Notes: generated by a model from the letters alone, not told the origin. Counted from the first letter of the stretch, positions 38,977-48,387 are shown. The stretch is DNA of 64,000 bases from Nocardia sp. CC227C (GCF_030767025.1 NZ_JASITE010000003.1:124001-188000); one strand, 5' to 3'. Program-made: numbers and translations.

Positions 38977-41092
38977 TCAGCCGCCAGTCCTCCGGCAGGT
39001 TGGAGGCGGTGACGCGATCACCCTCCACGGCGAGGTCGATCACCGTGCCGCCCAGGCGCAGATCGGTGAGTTCGACGCTGCCCCAGCGGGCGGGCAGGTG
39101 CGGGAGCACCGTGAGGGTGCGGCGCGGGACGTCGGGTTCGAGTCCCAGGAAGGAACGCACCAGCAGCAGCGGCGCCGCGCTCGCCCATGCCTGGGGTGAG
39201 CAGGAGGTGGGGTAGGGGATGGGCGCGGCGAATCTGGAACGCGGGAAGCCGCAGTACAGTTCGGGCAGCCTCCCCCCGAATGCCCCGGCCGCGGCGAGCA
39301 GGCCATCCGCCAGTTCGGTGGCCAGCTCGATGGCCCCGGGAAGATGCCGGTAGCGCAGCAGACCGGCGACGGCGATGGCGGTGTCGTGCGGCCAGACCGA
39401 GCCGTTGTGATAGCTCATCGGGTTGTACGCGCCCATATCGGAGGCCAGGGTGCGCAGCCCGAAGCCGGTGCTCATCGCCGGGCTCGCCAGCCGCTCGATC
39501 ACCTGGGCGGCGTGCTCGTCGGAGACGATGCCCGACCACAGGCAGTGCCCGATATTGCTGGTGAGCGCGTCCAGGCGGCGTTTGTCGCCGTCCAGGGCGA
39601 CCGCGAACCAGCCCCGTTCCGGCAACCAGAAGGCTTCGGCGAATTTGGTGCGCAGTTCGGCGGCCCGGTCGCGCAGATGTCCGGCGGTGGTCGCGTCGCC
39701 GAACTCCTCGGCCAGTTCGGCCCGCGCCAGCAGCGCGGCATAGGCGTAGCCCTGGACCTCGCACAGTGCGATGGGCGGTTGCGGCACGCGTCCGGCCGCG
39801 TCGTTGATGCCGTCGAAGCTGTCCTTCCAGCCCTGGTTGAACAGGCCGCGGTCGGTGGCGCGGCGGTATTCCACGAAACCGTCCCCGTCGCGGTCGCCGT
39901 AATCGGTGACCCAGGCGAGCGCGGCGTCGGCGGCGGGCAGCAGGGCACGCACCGATTCGGTATCCGCGCCCCAGCGCCGCGCCTGCGCCAGCAGCATGAC
40001 GAAAAGCGGTGTGGCGTCCACGGTTCCGTAGTACGTCTCGCCGCCGAGCACCGCGCCGCTGGCCGGGCCGCGCCGCATCTCGTGCATGATGCGCCCAGGT
40101 TCCTCCTCGGTCAGCGGATTCACGCGCTTCCCCTGCATCTCCGCGAGCTGCTGCATGGTGCCCAGCGCCAGATTCACGTCCAGGGGCAGCGCCATCCACG
40201 CGGTGAGCAGGCTGTCGCGGCCGAAGAGGGTCATGAACCACGGTGCTCCGGCCGCCACGAACGGGCGGCCGCCGCGCATATCGTCGTGGATCTGCAAGGC
40301 CCCCAGATCGCTTTCCGTGCGTTCCAGCACCCAGGCCAGCTGCGGATCGGCGGCGGTGATGGTGGTGGCGGTGTCCCGCCAGGCCGCGATCTTGCGGCTG
40401 GGTTCGCTGAATTCGTACTGCTCGCCGGGGTGCAGCGGGGAATGGACGGGCTGGCTGCCGATGGTCGGCTGGGCCAGGATCTCGGTCCGCCAGCTGCTCC
40501 CGGCGGGCACCACCACCCGCCAGGACAGTGAACCGGGCAGTACCACCGGTGTTTCCGAGGAGGTCACCACCACGCCGCGGGCCCGGTCCGAGCGGTCGTT
40601 GAGCAGCAGTTCGACATCGGCCACCAGCACCTCGGCCCGGCTGTGGCCGGTGCGGCCCTCCTTCACCGCGAACAGGTCCACGAAATCGGCGTCCACATGC
40701 AGTTGCAGAGCGACGGCCGTGGTTTCGCGTCCCAGGTTCTCCACGGTGATGGTCTCGTGCAGTGCCTCGGCCAGCAGCCGCTCCCGCACGATGAGCACGG
40801 TGCTGTCGGCCGCGCCGGCCCGGGGAGGCCGGCGCAGCACGAACCGGGCGGTGAACGCCTCCGGGCTCAGCACCGACAGCGGTTCGGCCCGCTGCCCGTC
40901 CACGCGCAGTTCCCAGCGCGACAGCACCCGGGCGTCCCGATAGAACAGCCCGTACGGGGTGTCCGGCTCGACATCGCCGAGCCGGTCCGAAAGGCAGAAG
41001 GTGCTGCCCTCCACCAGGGTGACGGCGCCACCACCGCCACCAAGGGGCGACGGCTCGCCGGCATTGAGCGCGGCGGGCGTCTCTCCGATCAT
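38966..41092 (-). CDS. Amylo-alpha-1,6-glucosidase / glycogen-debranching-like protein
   Basis: A 708-residue protein with an N-terminal glycogen-debranching domain (GSTFCLSDRLGDVEPDTPYGLFYRDARVLSRWELRVDG) and a C-terminal (alpha/alpha)6 barrel (FGRDSLLTAWMALP, QGWKDSFDGI, NPMSYHNGSVWPHDTAIAV). Family members hydrolyse alpha-1,6 branches or related glucosides; the acidic catalytic residues of the barrel are plausibly D in KDSFD and the Glu of CEVQGYAYAAL. No signal peptide. ATG at 41092 overlaps the glycosyltransferase stop (ATGA), so the two form one operon transcribed from 43074. Confidence 0.88.
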   Translation of the reverse strand: MIGETPAALNAGEPSPLGGGGGAVTLVEGSTFCLSDRLGDVEPDTPYGLFYRDARVLSRWELRVDGQRAEPLSVLSPEAFTARFVLRRPPRAGAADSTVLIVRERLLAEALHETITVENLGRETTAVALQLHVDADFVDLFAVKEGRTGHSRAEVLVADVELLLNDRSDRARGVVVTSSETPVVLPGSLSWRVVVPAGSSWRTEILAQPTIGSQPVHSPLHPGEQYEFSEPSRKIAAWRDTATTITAADPQLAWVLERTESDLGALQIHDDMRGGRPFVAAGAPWFMTLFGRDSLLTAWMALPLDVNLALGTMQQLAEMQGKRVNPLTEEEPGRIMHEMRRGPASGAVLGGETYYGTVDATPLFVMLLAQARRWGADTESVRALLPAADAALAWVTDYGDRDGDGFVEYRRATDRGLFNQGWKDSFDGINDAAGRVPQPPIALCEVQGYAYAALLARAELAEEFGDATTAGHLRDRAAELRTKFAEAFWLPERGWFAVALDGDKRRLDALTSNIGHCLWSGIVSDEHAAQVIERLASPAMSTGFGLRTLASDMGAYNPMSYHNGSVWPHDTAIAVAGLLRYRHLPGAIELATELADGLLAAAGAFGGRLPELYCGFPRSRFAAPIPYPTSCSPQAWASAAPLLLVRSFLGLEPDVPRRTLTVLPHLPARWGSVELTDLRLGGTVIDLAVEGDRVTASNLPEDWRLITH

Positions 41093-43074
41093 GCGGAACC
41101 TCCCGTCGGGGCGTCCCTCCCGCTCTCCGGTGTGCTGCCGGTATCGGGGTTCGACGCGGAACCTGTTGTCTTGTCGACCCTTTTCGCTCCGCGGCCACGC
41201 TTGGCGGCGGAGCGCGCCACGGCGCGCCGCGTCCGCCCGCGTTCACCCCCGGGTGCCCCCGGGTGCGTGGCCTTCCCCGCCGCCGCCTCCACGGCCTCCC
41301 CGGAATCGGGGATCGTCGTGATCGAGCCGAGGGCGGGCAACCCGCTATGAGTCACCGTATCCGGAAACACCCGCGGTCCGGTGTCGCCGAGCGATCCCGA
41401 ACCGAAGTCCGGCGCGCGGGTGTCGCCGATGGTGCCGGACTCCATTCGTGGGATCTTGTTCGGAACATCGCTCGAGACAGCATCATTCGGGTGTCCGGGG
41501 TCCGCGGCCCGGTCCGCGGTGGTGGCGGGTCCACCCGGCCTGAGCGCAGGTCCGTACGGGGTTGTTCTGCTTCCAGACGGAGCCTCTGTCATTCCGAACG
41601 GATTGGCAACTGTTCCTTTTGGAATGTCCGCCAGATTCGGATCGTTCGCCGCGGCGGGCGCGGCGGCCGGATTCGGTGTTCGAGGGTCCGTATTCGCGCC
41701 CGCCCCGAGCCGCTTCCCGCGTTGCCGCGGCGGTGGTGCGCCGGTCCGCCGTGCCGGTGTCGTACGCGCGGGTGCGGTACTCGGAACATGTCCCGGCCCA
41801 CCGGCCGCCGAGGTACCGGCGGGGGAGGGGGTGCGGCCGGGGGCGGGGCCCGCGGTGCGAGCGGGCGCCGGGGCCGCCCGGCCGGGGCCCTCGCCCGCGG
41901 TGCGGGTCGGCGGGGCGGCGGGCACCGGGTGCACCGTGGTCCGGCCGGTCCGCCGTGACGGACGGGTCGCGATGACCCTGCGATAGACGTCCTCGTACCC
42001 GAGCCCGAGGGTGTCCGTTCCGAAATGCGCCAGCACATGGTCGCGGCACGCCTGCGGGTCGTAGTCGCGCACCTCCTTGATGGCGGCGGGCAGTTCGTCC
42101 GGGTGGTCGCAGATGCGTCCGGTGACGCCGTCCACCACCACCTCGCTCACCGCGCCGCCGCGCAGCGCCACCACCGGCGTCCCGCACACCATGGCCTCGA
42201 TCATGACCATGCCGAACGGCTCCTCCCACCGCACCGGGAACAGCAGGCAGCGCGCCCCGGCGAGCAGTTTCTTCTTGGCGGCGGCGTCGGCCATGCCGAA
42301 GACGGTGTCCCGCTCGGAGAGCAGCGGGGCGACCTGTGCGTCGAAGTACCGTATCTCCGGCGGTTCCGCGCATTTCCCGGCCAGCACCAGCGGCAGATCG
42401 CAGGCGTGTGCGGCGGCCAGCGCCAGATGCGGGGCCTTCTCCGGGGTGTACCGGCCCAGGAACAGCGCGTAGTCCTCTTTCTCCGGCTGGAACGGGAAGT
42501 CGGCGACGCGCAGTGCGTTGTGCACGCGCCCGACCCAGTTCAGGTCCGGCGCCAGCGCTCGCTGCCGGTCGCTGATGGCCACCAGCGCGGCGTCCTCGCC
42601 GAGTTCGCTGTAGTACATGTGCGGATCGCCGTCGACGGGTCCGTGCACGGTGACCACCATGGGTAGGCCGAGGGCGCGGTACACGGGTAGGTTGAGCGGT
42701 CCGGCGAAGGTGTGATCGTGCACCAGGTCCAGTCCGCGCGACATCACGAGGCGCTCCAGCGCCCGCCGAACCTTCAAGGCGTGCATCACCTCCGGGAAGG
42801 GGTCACCGAGCCGGGCGGCCTGGATCTCGTCCCACAGCGGTATGAAGTCCGCGGCCCGGGTGCCGTGCGCACCGGCCCCGAGCAGGGTGACCTCGTGCCC
42901 GCGCTCGACCAGGGCGTCGACCAGGTCGGCGACCACGGCCTCCACGCCGCCGTACGCCTTGGGCGGCACGTCGAAGTACGGTGGGACGACCATCGCGATG
43001 CGGAGCCGCTCGTGCTCGGGCGGTACGAGGGTGTTGGAGGACGCCGGACTCGGCGCCGCGGGTGTTGCGGTCAT
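41089..43074 (-). CDS. GT4-family glycosyltransferase with long disordered tail
   Basis: A 661-residue protein. The first ~390 residues are a GT-B glycosyltransferase of family 4: PPKAYGGVEAVVADLVDALVERGHEVTLLGAG, LVHDHTFAGPLN, LGRYTPEKAPHLALAAA and the donor-binding EEPFGMVMIEAMVCGTPVVALRGGA. The remaining ~270 residues are Pro/Thr/Ala/Gly/Arg-rich and probably unstructured, ending in a strongly basic stretch (GERGRTRRAVARSAAKRGRGAKRV). GT4 enzymes transfer sugars from nucleotide donors. ATG at 43074 has AGGAAGG eight bases upstream. Coupled to the debranching gene, suggesting glucan or trehalose-type metabolism (inference). Confidence 0.87.
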   Translation of the reverse strand: MTATPAAPSPASSNTLVPPEHERLRIAMVVPPYFDVPPKAYGGVEAVVADLVDALVERGHEVTLLGAGAHGTRAADFIPLWDEIQAARLGDPFPEVMHALKVRRALERLVMSRGLDLVHDHTFAGPLNLPVYRALGLPMVVTVHGPVDGDPHMYYSELGEDAALVAISDRQRALAPDLNWVGRVHNALRVADFPFQPEKEDYALFLGRYTPEKAPHLALAAAHACDLPLVLAGKCAEPPEIRYFDAQVAPLLSERDTVFGMADAAAKKKLLAGARCLLFPVRWEEPFGMVMIEAMVCGTPVVALRGGAVSEVVVDGVTGRICDHPDELPAAIKEVRDYDPQACRDHVLAHFGTDTLGLGYEDVYRRVIATRPSRRTGRTTVHPVPAAPPTRTAGEGPGRAAPAPARTAGPAPGRTPSPAGTSAAGGPGHVPSTAPARTTPARRTGAPPPRQRGKRLGAGANTDPRTPNPAAAPAAANDPNLADIPKGTVANPFGMTEAPSGSRTTPYGPALRPGGPATTADRAADPGHPNDAVSSDVPNKIPRMESGTIGDTRAPDFGSGSLGDTGPRVFPDTVTHSGLPALGSITTIPDSGEAVEAAAGKATHPGAPGGERGRTRRAVARSAAKRGRGAKRVDKTTGSASNPDTGSTPESGRDAPTGGSA

Positions 43075-43529
43075 GACCCACCTTCCTGGGACCGGTCGGA
43101 CGGCATCGCGACTACCCGATGCCGAACAGTGTGGCCGGGGTCGGTGGGCGACCGAAAAGTCTGTACCGCAGGCGTTTTCAGCTCGTCTGCTGTCTCCGGT
43201 GCAGCAGAAGAGTGCGAGCCGAGTTATGGGTAGCGCTCCCGCGGGGTGGACATACGCGGCGATCGTCGCGCCGACCGGTGCCAACGCTCATGGCAGACCG
43301 GCGACACGGCACGACCGATTTCAGCACCGATGATGAGATCGTCACCGTTATCGCGCGGTGAGACCATAATCTGTGGCACCCCGAAGCGCCTCATTGCGTT
43401 CGGCGGCCAGTGACTGAGTTACACGATATCGCCGGAGATCACAGCGAATCATCGGATCAGTAAATATTGCCGGAGAATTCGTGCGCGGTTTCCCGCCGTG
43501 CCGGCTCGCTGACCGGGGGTGGAGCGGTA
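43075..43529. other. Intergenic region, 455 bp, no supported gene
   Basis: Holds the presumed promoter of the glycosyltransferase operon. GC content drops towards 43400-43470 (GTTACACGATATCG, AATCATCGGATCAGTAAATATTG). Open frames here have no ribosome sites or recognizable products. Confidence 0.5.
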
Positions 43530-44651
43530 TCAGGCGGCGATTTCGGGGAATATGGTCGCATTGACGCCAAGATCCGAACCGGTCGCTTCGTGTTCGGTGA
43601 CGATATCGCCGGTTGCGAATGTCAACCATCCGTCCGCGGTCCAGCGACCCGATATTCCGGTGCGGCACAAGCGCGCACCCGCTACGAACGGATCGGCCAC
43701 GAACGGCGCCGCGTCGGCGTCGATCTCGGCGGCCAGGGCGGTGCCGCCCAGGTAGATCCGGCCGGATCGGCCGGGGGCCACCGGCCGCAGGTATGCGTCG
43801 AGCACCAGCACGCGCGCACCCGGAATCGGCCGCACCCGGCCGCTGCCGTCCAACGGTCCGCGCGCCACCACGCCGGCGTATTCGGGTGCGGTGTAGGCGA
43901 ATCCGGCCACCGAGCCCGGCGCGAGTTCGCGCAGCAGGTCGGGAAGGATGGCGGGGCAGCGGGTTCCGGTGACATCCCAGCGGCGCACGGTGGGCAGGGG
44001 GACGGCGGCCGTATCGGCGAAACGCGCGAGGACGGCGGCCTCGGCCACCACGTGGGTGGCTCCGGTGTCGGCGACCAGGTCGGCCAGCGCGGCCGGATCG
44101 TGCCGCTGCGCCTCGGTGGCCACCACCAGGGTCGCGCCGTCGGCAATGGCCGCGAGCAGTTCCACGGCGGTGTCCGCGCAGGTCCAGGCGGTGGCGAGCA
44201 GTCGGATATTCGTGGTGCCCTGGGCCGGGTCGATATGTCCGGCACGGCAGTCGGTGGTCACGGCGCGGCGGTCGTCGACGGCGGCGGCCAGGGCGTCGGC
44301 GCGCAGCCCGATGGTGGAAGCGGTTTCGTTCGGACCGGTCGGCATGGAAAGTGTCAGCGCCGCACCGGAGTTCGCGGCCGCGGCGATATCGGCCAGCAGC
44401 CGGACCGCGCCGTCGAGCGAGGCTTCGCAGCGCCCGGCGGCGGTCCCGCGCGCCATGCGCTCGAACAGCTCACCGTAGGTCAGGGTCGCCGCGCCGCAGC
44501 GCAGCGCCGGGCGGATCGCGGGCACGCGACGGCCGCGCTCGATCAGCGCGGGGACGGCCGGGTAGCCCGAGAGCTCGACCCCATTGGCCCATTCGTCGAC
44601 GAGTCGGTACCGCTCGACAGCGGACAGGAGTTCCGGCACAACGCTCTCCAT
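43530..44651 (-). CDS. Degenerate adenylation-domain-like protein, iron-regulated
   Basis: A 373-residue relic of an NRPS-type adenylation domain. The start VPALIERGRRVPAIRPALRCGAATLTYGELFERMARG matches the N-terminal A1 region, and GRVRPIPGARVLVLDAYLRPVAPGRSGRIYLGGTAL ... FVADPFVAGARLCRTGISGRWTADGWL matches the A6-A7 region. The P-loop (TSGSTGxPK), the YGPTE motif and the whole C-terminal lid domain (A8-A10) are absent or unrecognizable, so ATP-dependent activation is unlikely. Yet an IdeR-like box precedes it and it is divergent from a siderophore-binding lipoprotein, so it is probably still expressed under iron limitation. ATG at 44651 is chosen over 44666. Confidence 0.72.
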   Translation of the reverse strand: MESVVPELLSAVERYRLVDEWANGVELSGYPAVPALIERGRRVPAIRPALRCGAATLTYGELFERMARGTAAGRCEASLDGAVRLLADIAAAANSGAALTLSMPTGPNETASTIGLRADALAAAVDDRRAVTTDCRAGHIDPAQGTTNIRLLATAWTCADTAVELLAAIADGATLVVATEAQRHDPAALADLVADTGATHVVAEAAVLARFADTAAVPLPTVRRWDVTGTRCPAILPDLLRELAPGSVAGFAYTAPEYAGVVARGPLDGSGRVRPIPGARVLVLDAYLRPVAPGRSGRIYLGGTALAAEIDADAAPFVADPFVAGARLCRTGISGRWTADGWLTFATGDIVTEHEATGSDLGVNATIFPEIAA

Positions 44652-44673
44652 CGCTCGTATCGTCAACGCAAAC

Positions 44674-44692
44674 TATGGCAACCCTAACCTAA
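44674..44692 (-). promoter_or_regulatory. IdeR-like iron box of the adenylation-like gene
   Basis: On the minus strand TTAGGTTAGGGTTGCCATA; the first half-site TTAGGTTAG is perfect and 14 of 19 bases match. It lies 23-41 bases before the start at 44651. Confidence 0.6.
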
Positions 44693-44775
44693 CAGCATTG
44701 CGCCGCGGTACCCCGGGCATCACATCTGTGCGCCGATCCACTCGGCGCGCCGAGGGTCGGCTGGTCGCGGCCTTA

Positions 44776-44794
44776 TTAGGCTAGGCTCACCTTT
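44776..44794 (+). promoter_or_regulatory. IdeR-like iron box of the siderophore-binding lipoprotein gene
   Basis: TTAGGCTAGGCTCACCTTT matches 15 of 19 consensus bases, 40-58 bases before ATG 44834. Confidence 0.65.
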
Positions 44795-44833
44795 TATCGG
44801 TCGGGATATCCGAAAGCAAGGAGTGATCACACG

Positions 44834-45811
44834 ATGCAATCGGTGCGAACCCACCGCTGGCCGCGCACGGCCGCCGCCGTCCTCACCGGCGTACTCGCCC
44901 TCGGCCTGGTGGCCTGTGGAACCTCCGCCGACGACGAGGCGTCCGGTGCGGGCGGCACGACCATCACCCACGCGCTCGGCGAGACCACCGTCGACGGCAC
45001 ACCCGAGCGCATCGTCGCCCTGGGCAACCAGTGGCTGGACGCCGTGCAGTCGCTCGGTGTCACCCCGGTCGGCTACGTGGACAATATCGCCGTCCTCAGC
45101 AAGGATTCGCCGCCGTGGGAACCGCGGGCACTGGAGTCCGCCACCGTCATCGACACCGGCGGCGACCTGACCGAGCAGGTGGCCGCGCTGGAGCCCGACC
45201 TGATCCTGGCCGACGCCTTCCTCGCCGATCAGAAGACCTACGACAACCTCTCACAGGTCGCGCCGACCGTGCCCGGACTCACCGGCGAGGCCGTCACGCC
45301 CTGGCAGGACCAGGTGCGCGCCCTCGGGAAGATCCTGCACAAGACCGCCGACGCCGACCGTGTCATCGGCGATATCGACCAGCGCGTCGAACGCATCGCC
45401 CAGGCCAATCCCGGCCTGCGCGGCAAGACCTTCGTCAGCAGCTGGCTGTCCGGACCCACGCAGCTCATGGTGCTCACCGATCCCGAGGACGGCTCCAGCC
45501 GGCTGTTCACCGAGCTCGGCATGACCATTCCGGCGCACCTCACCGCCCAGGGCGGTGCGGGCGGCCGGCTGGCGCTGTCGCCGGAACGGCTCGGTGAACT
45601 CGACGCCGATCTGCTGCTCGCGGGCTACTCGCCCGGTATGGACGCCACGTACCGGGAGCTGCCCGGTTACGGTGAGCTGCCCGCCGTGCGCAAGGACGCC
45701 GCCGTCTTCCTGACCGTGCAGGAGATCAGCGCCGTCAACCAGCCCTCCCCGCTGTCGCTGCCCTACCTGCTGGACAAATTGGAACCGGCGCTGGCCAACG
45801 CCGCCGAGTAG
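44834..45811 (+). CDS. Iron-siderophore ABC transporter substrate-binding lipoprotein
   Basis: A 325-residue lipoprotein of the FecB/FhuD class. Leader AAAVLTGVLALGLVAC ends in a lipobox with the acylated Cys; the mature part has ITHALGETTVDGTPERIVALGNQWLDAVQSLGVTPVGY, LEPDLILADAF, and the long backbone helix (RVIGDIDQRVERIAQANPGLRGKT) of class III binding proteins. It captures the ferric siderophore outside the membrane. No permease or ATPase gene is adjacent. An IdeR-like box upstream and the neighbouring siderophore genes support iron control. ATG 44834 with AAGGAG about ten bases before. Confidence 0.9.
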   Translation: MQSVRTHRWPRTAAAVLTGVLALGLVACGTSADDEASGAGGTTITHALGETTVDGTPERIVALGNQWLDAVQSLGVTPVGYVDNIAVLSKDSPPWEPRALESATVIDTGGDLTEQVAALEPDLILADAFLADQKTYDNLSQVAPTVPGLTGEAVTPWQDQVRALGKILHKTADADRVIGDIDQRVERIAQANPGLRGKTFVSSWLSGPTQLMVLTDPEDGSSRLFTELGMTIPAHLTAQGGAGGRLALSPERLGELDADLLLAGYSPGMDATYRELPGYGELPAVRKDAAVFLTVQEISAVNQPSPLSLPYLLDKLEPALANAAE

Positions 45812-45849
45812 CCGCTGCGGGTGTCGGTCGCGCCTGAGACCATCTGTTC

Positions 45850-46203
45850 ATGACAGCGACTGGGGACGATGCTCGCGCGGTTGCGCTTGCGCTGCCGGGA
45901 GTCCGGGAGGGATTCGACTGGCAGATGCCGACCTTCCGAGTGGCGGGAAAACTGTTCCTGACCCTGCCGGAGGGGGAGACCTCGATGGCCGTGCGGTGCC
46001 CGATCCTGGACCGGGACGAACTGGTGGCGGCCGAGCCGGCGAAGTTCTGGATCGCGGGGCACGAGGCGAACAACGCGTGGGTGCGGGTGCGCCTGGCCGC
46101 CCTCGACGATCTGGCGGAACTCGAGGCGATCGTGACCGATTCGTGGGCCCAGGCCGCGCCGCGCAAGCTGATGGAACAGCACCCGGACGGGGGCGGTGGG
46201 TAA
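45850..46203 (+). CDS. MmcQ/YjbR-family protein
   Basis: A 117-residue protein with the MmcQ/YjbR double-wing pattern: LALPGVREGFDWQMPTFRVAGKLFLTLPEGETSMAVRCP, then KFWIAGHEANNAWVRVRLAALDDLAELEAIVTDSWAQAAPRKL. The family is thought to bind DNA, but the role is not defined. ATG 45850, 38 bases after the lipoprotein stop, so it may be co-transcribed with it, although its function does not suggest iron uptake. Convergent with the M13 peptidase. Confidence 0.82.
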   Translation: MTATGDDARAVALALPGVREGFDWQMPTFRVAGKLFLTLPEGETSMAVRCPILDRDELVAAEPAKFWIAGHEANNAWVRVRLAALDDLAELEAIVTDSWAQAAPRKLMEQHPDGGGG

Positions 46204-46224
46204 CCCCGCCCGGGCGCTCGCGGA

Positions 46225-48282
46225 TCAGAAGGTGACGCGCTGGTCCTGGGGCAGGAACAGCTTGTCGCTCTCCCGCACCTCGTAGGTGGTGTAGAACTGC
46301 TCCAGATTGCGCACCACCTGGTTGGCGCGGAACTCGTTGGGGGCGTGGGTGTCATTGGCCAGCAGGTTCTCGGCGTACTGCCGGGTGGACTTGTCGCGCC
46401 AGTTGCGCGCCCAGGATTCGAACAGCGGCTTGTAGTCGGGCGTCTGCACGCCCCGGCGCTGCTCGGCGATGGCCAGGGCGGCGATGGACATCTGCAGGCC
46501 GCGCACGTCGGCAACGTTCTCGCCGAGGGTGAGTTCGCCGTCCACCGTCTGCTCGGGGTCGAGTCCCGCCGGGACCAGCACGTCGTACTGCTCGACGAGC
46601 TTCCGGGTGCGCGCCTCGAACGCGGTGCGGTCCTCCGGGGTCCACCAGTCCTTCAGATTGCCGTCGGCGTCGTACTTGGAGCCCTGGTCGTCGAAGCCGT
46701 GCCCGATCTCGTGGCCGATGACCGCGCCGCCCGCGCCGTAGTTCACCGCCGGAGCCGCGTCCTTGTCGAAGAACGGCGGCTGCAGGAAGGCGGCCGGGAA
46801 GACGATCTCATTGGTGACGGGGGAGTAGAAGGCGTTCACCGTCTGGGGCGGGCTGCTCCACTCGGACTTGTCGACCGGCTTGCCGAGGTAGCCGAACATG
46901 CGCTCGACCTCGAAGGTATTGACCGCGCGCAGGGATTCGATCAGCTTGCCCCGGGTGATCTTCAGCTCGGAGTAGTCCTCCCACTTGTCCGGATAGCCGA
47001 TCTTGGCGCCCATCTTCTCCAACTTCTCGATGGCGGCATCGCGGGTGGCCGGGGACATCCAGGTGGAGGCGCGGAAGTTGTCGCGGTAGGCGGCCTTGAG
47101 GTCGTCCACCATCTCCAGGGCGCGCTCCTTGGCCTCGGGCGGGAAATGCTGTGCCACATACAGTTTGCCGAGCGGCTCGCCCAGATTGCTGCTCACCGTG
47201 GCCACGGCCGTCTTCCAGCGCTCCGGCCGCTCCTCGAGCCCGTTCATCACGGTGCCGAAGAATTCGAAATTGGCATCGGAGATCGTCTTGGGCAGGAAGC
47301 GCGCGAACTCGCGCACCAGGTAGATCTTGAGGTATTCGCGCCACAGTCCCAGATCGGTGTCGTGCCAGAGGTTTCCGGCGTGGGTGAGATACGACGGCTG
47401 GTGCACGATAATGGTGTCGAAGAGGTTCTTCGGCCGGTCGGTCTGTCCGGCGAGCCAGGGATCCCAATCGAATTGCGGAGCGAGCGCGGTCATCTCGCTC
47501 CACGACATCTTGTTGTAGGTGGCGTCGGTATCGCGATTGCGCACATTGTCCCAGAAGCCCGCGGCGATGCGGGTCTCCAGATCCAGGACGCGCGTGGCCA
47601 TTCCGGCCGGATCGTCGAATCCCGCGCCCTTGGCGATGGACTCCAGGAACGTCTTGTAGGCGACGAGCTTGTCGGCGTACTCGGGCTTGCGGTAGTACTG
47701 CTCGCTGAGGCCGAGGCCGGACTGGCCGACCGCGGCCACGTGCGCGCTGGAATTCTTGCGGTCGATGGTGACGCCCAGTCCGATGATGCCGCCGATCGGC
47801 AGCGCCGCCATCACCTTGGCGAGTTCGGTTTTGCCGTCGGCGGCGTCGATGCGGGCGAACAGGTCGGTCAGCGGAGTCATGCCGAGCCGCTCGATCTCGT
47901 CGATATCCATGCGGGCGTCGTAGAGGTCGCGGATCTGCTGCGCCTCGGTGCCGTCCTGCGGTTCGGTGATGCCCTCGATGATGCCGCGCAACTGCTCCTC
48001 GACCCGGTCGCCGACCTCGTCGAAGGTGCCGAACGCGACCTTGTCCGGCGGCAGTTCGTATTCGCGCAGCCAGGTGCCGTTCACATTGCGGTACAGGTCG
48101 TCCTGCGGCCGCACGGCCTGATCCGCGCCGGAGAGGTCCGGACCCTTCAGCGGCGTGGTGGTCGATGTCGTCATCGGCGCGTCGTCGCTGCTGCACGAGG
48201 CCAGCCAGGCGGCGGTGGGCGCTAATCCGAGCGCCACGAGGAAGGCGCGGCGATCGAAACGGACCGGACCGGACGATGTCAC
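46225..48282 (-). CDS. M13 (neprilysin-like) metallopeptidase, Tat lipoprotein
   Basis: A 685-residue exported zinc peptidase. The N-terminus has a twin-arginine signal (RFDRRAFLVALGL) and lipobox WLASC. The active site is GHEIGHGFDDQG with zinc histidines 524 and 528 and the third ligand in GENVADVRG. The family cleaves short peptides outside the membrane. GTG at 48282 has AGAGGGG upstream and gives the signal peptide directly. A very similar gene of the same length follows in tandem (48388-50445). Confidence 0.92.
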   Translation of the reverse strand: MTSSGPVRFDRRAFLVALGLAPTAAWLASCSSDDAPMTTSTTTPLKGPDLSGADQAVRPQDDLYRNVNGTWLREYELPPDKVAFGTFDEVGDRVEEQLRGIIEGITEPQDGTEAQQIRDLYDARMDIDEIERLGMTPLTDLFARIDAADGKTELAKVMAALPIGGIIGLGVTIDRKNSSAHVAAVGQSGLGLSEQYYRKPEYADKLVAYKTFLESIAKGAGFDDPAGMATRVLDLETRIAAGFWDNVRNRDTDATYNKMSWSEMTALAPQFDWDPWLAGQTDRPKNLFDTIIVHQPSYLTHAGNLWHDTDLGLWREYLKIYLVREFARFLPKTISDANFEFFGTVMNGLEERPERWKTAVATVSSNLGEPLGKLYVAQHFPPEAKERALEMVDDLKAAYRDNFRASTWMSPATRDAAIEKLEKMGAKIGYPDKWEDYSELKITRGKLIESLRAVNTFEVERMFGYLGKPVDKSEWSSPPQTVNAFYSPVTNEIVFPAAFLQPPFFDKDAAPAVNYGAGGAVIGHEIGHGFDDQGSKYDADGNLKDWWTPEDRTAFEARTRKLVEQYDVLVPAGLDPEQTVDGELTLGENVADVRGLQMSIAALAIAEQRRGVQTPDYKPLFESWARNWRDKSTRQYAENLLANDTHAPNEFRANQVVRNLEQFYTTYEVRESDKLFLPQDQRVTF

Positions 48283-48387
48283 GGGTACCCCTCTCTGAGC
48301 GTGCGGTGGTGCCGCACCGTGGCTGTGCTTCGGCACGAGGCTACCGGCGGCGCGGCGGCAAGGTCGGGCGGACGTTCACGGCTGGGA

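Noticed and set aside
43348-43668. 106-codon minus-strand frame near 43.5 kb
   Set aside because: Overlaps the end of the adenylation-like gene in another frame, with no motif.
46345-48225. 626-codon open frame on the plus strand
   Set aside because: Antisense shadow of the M13 peptidase; no recognizable motif or ribosome site.
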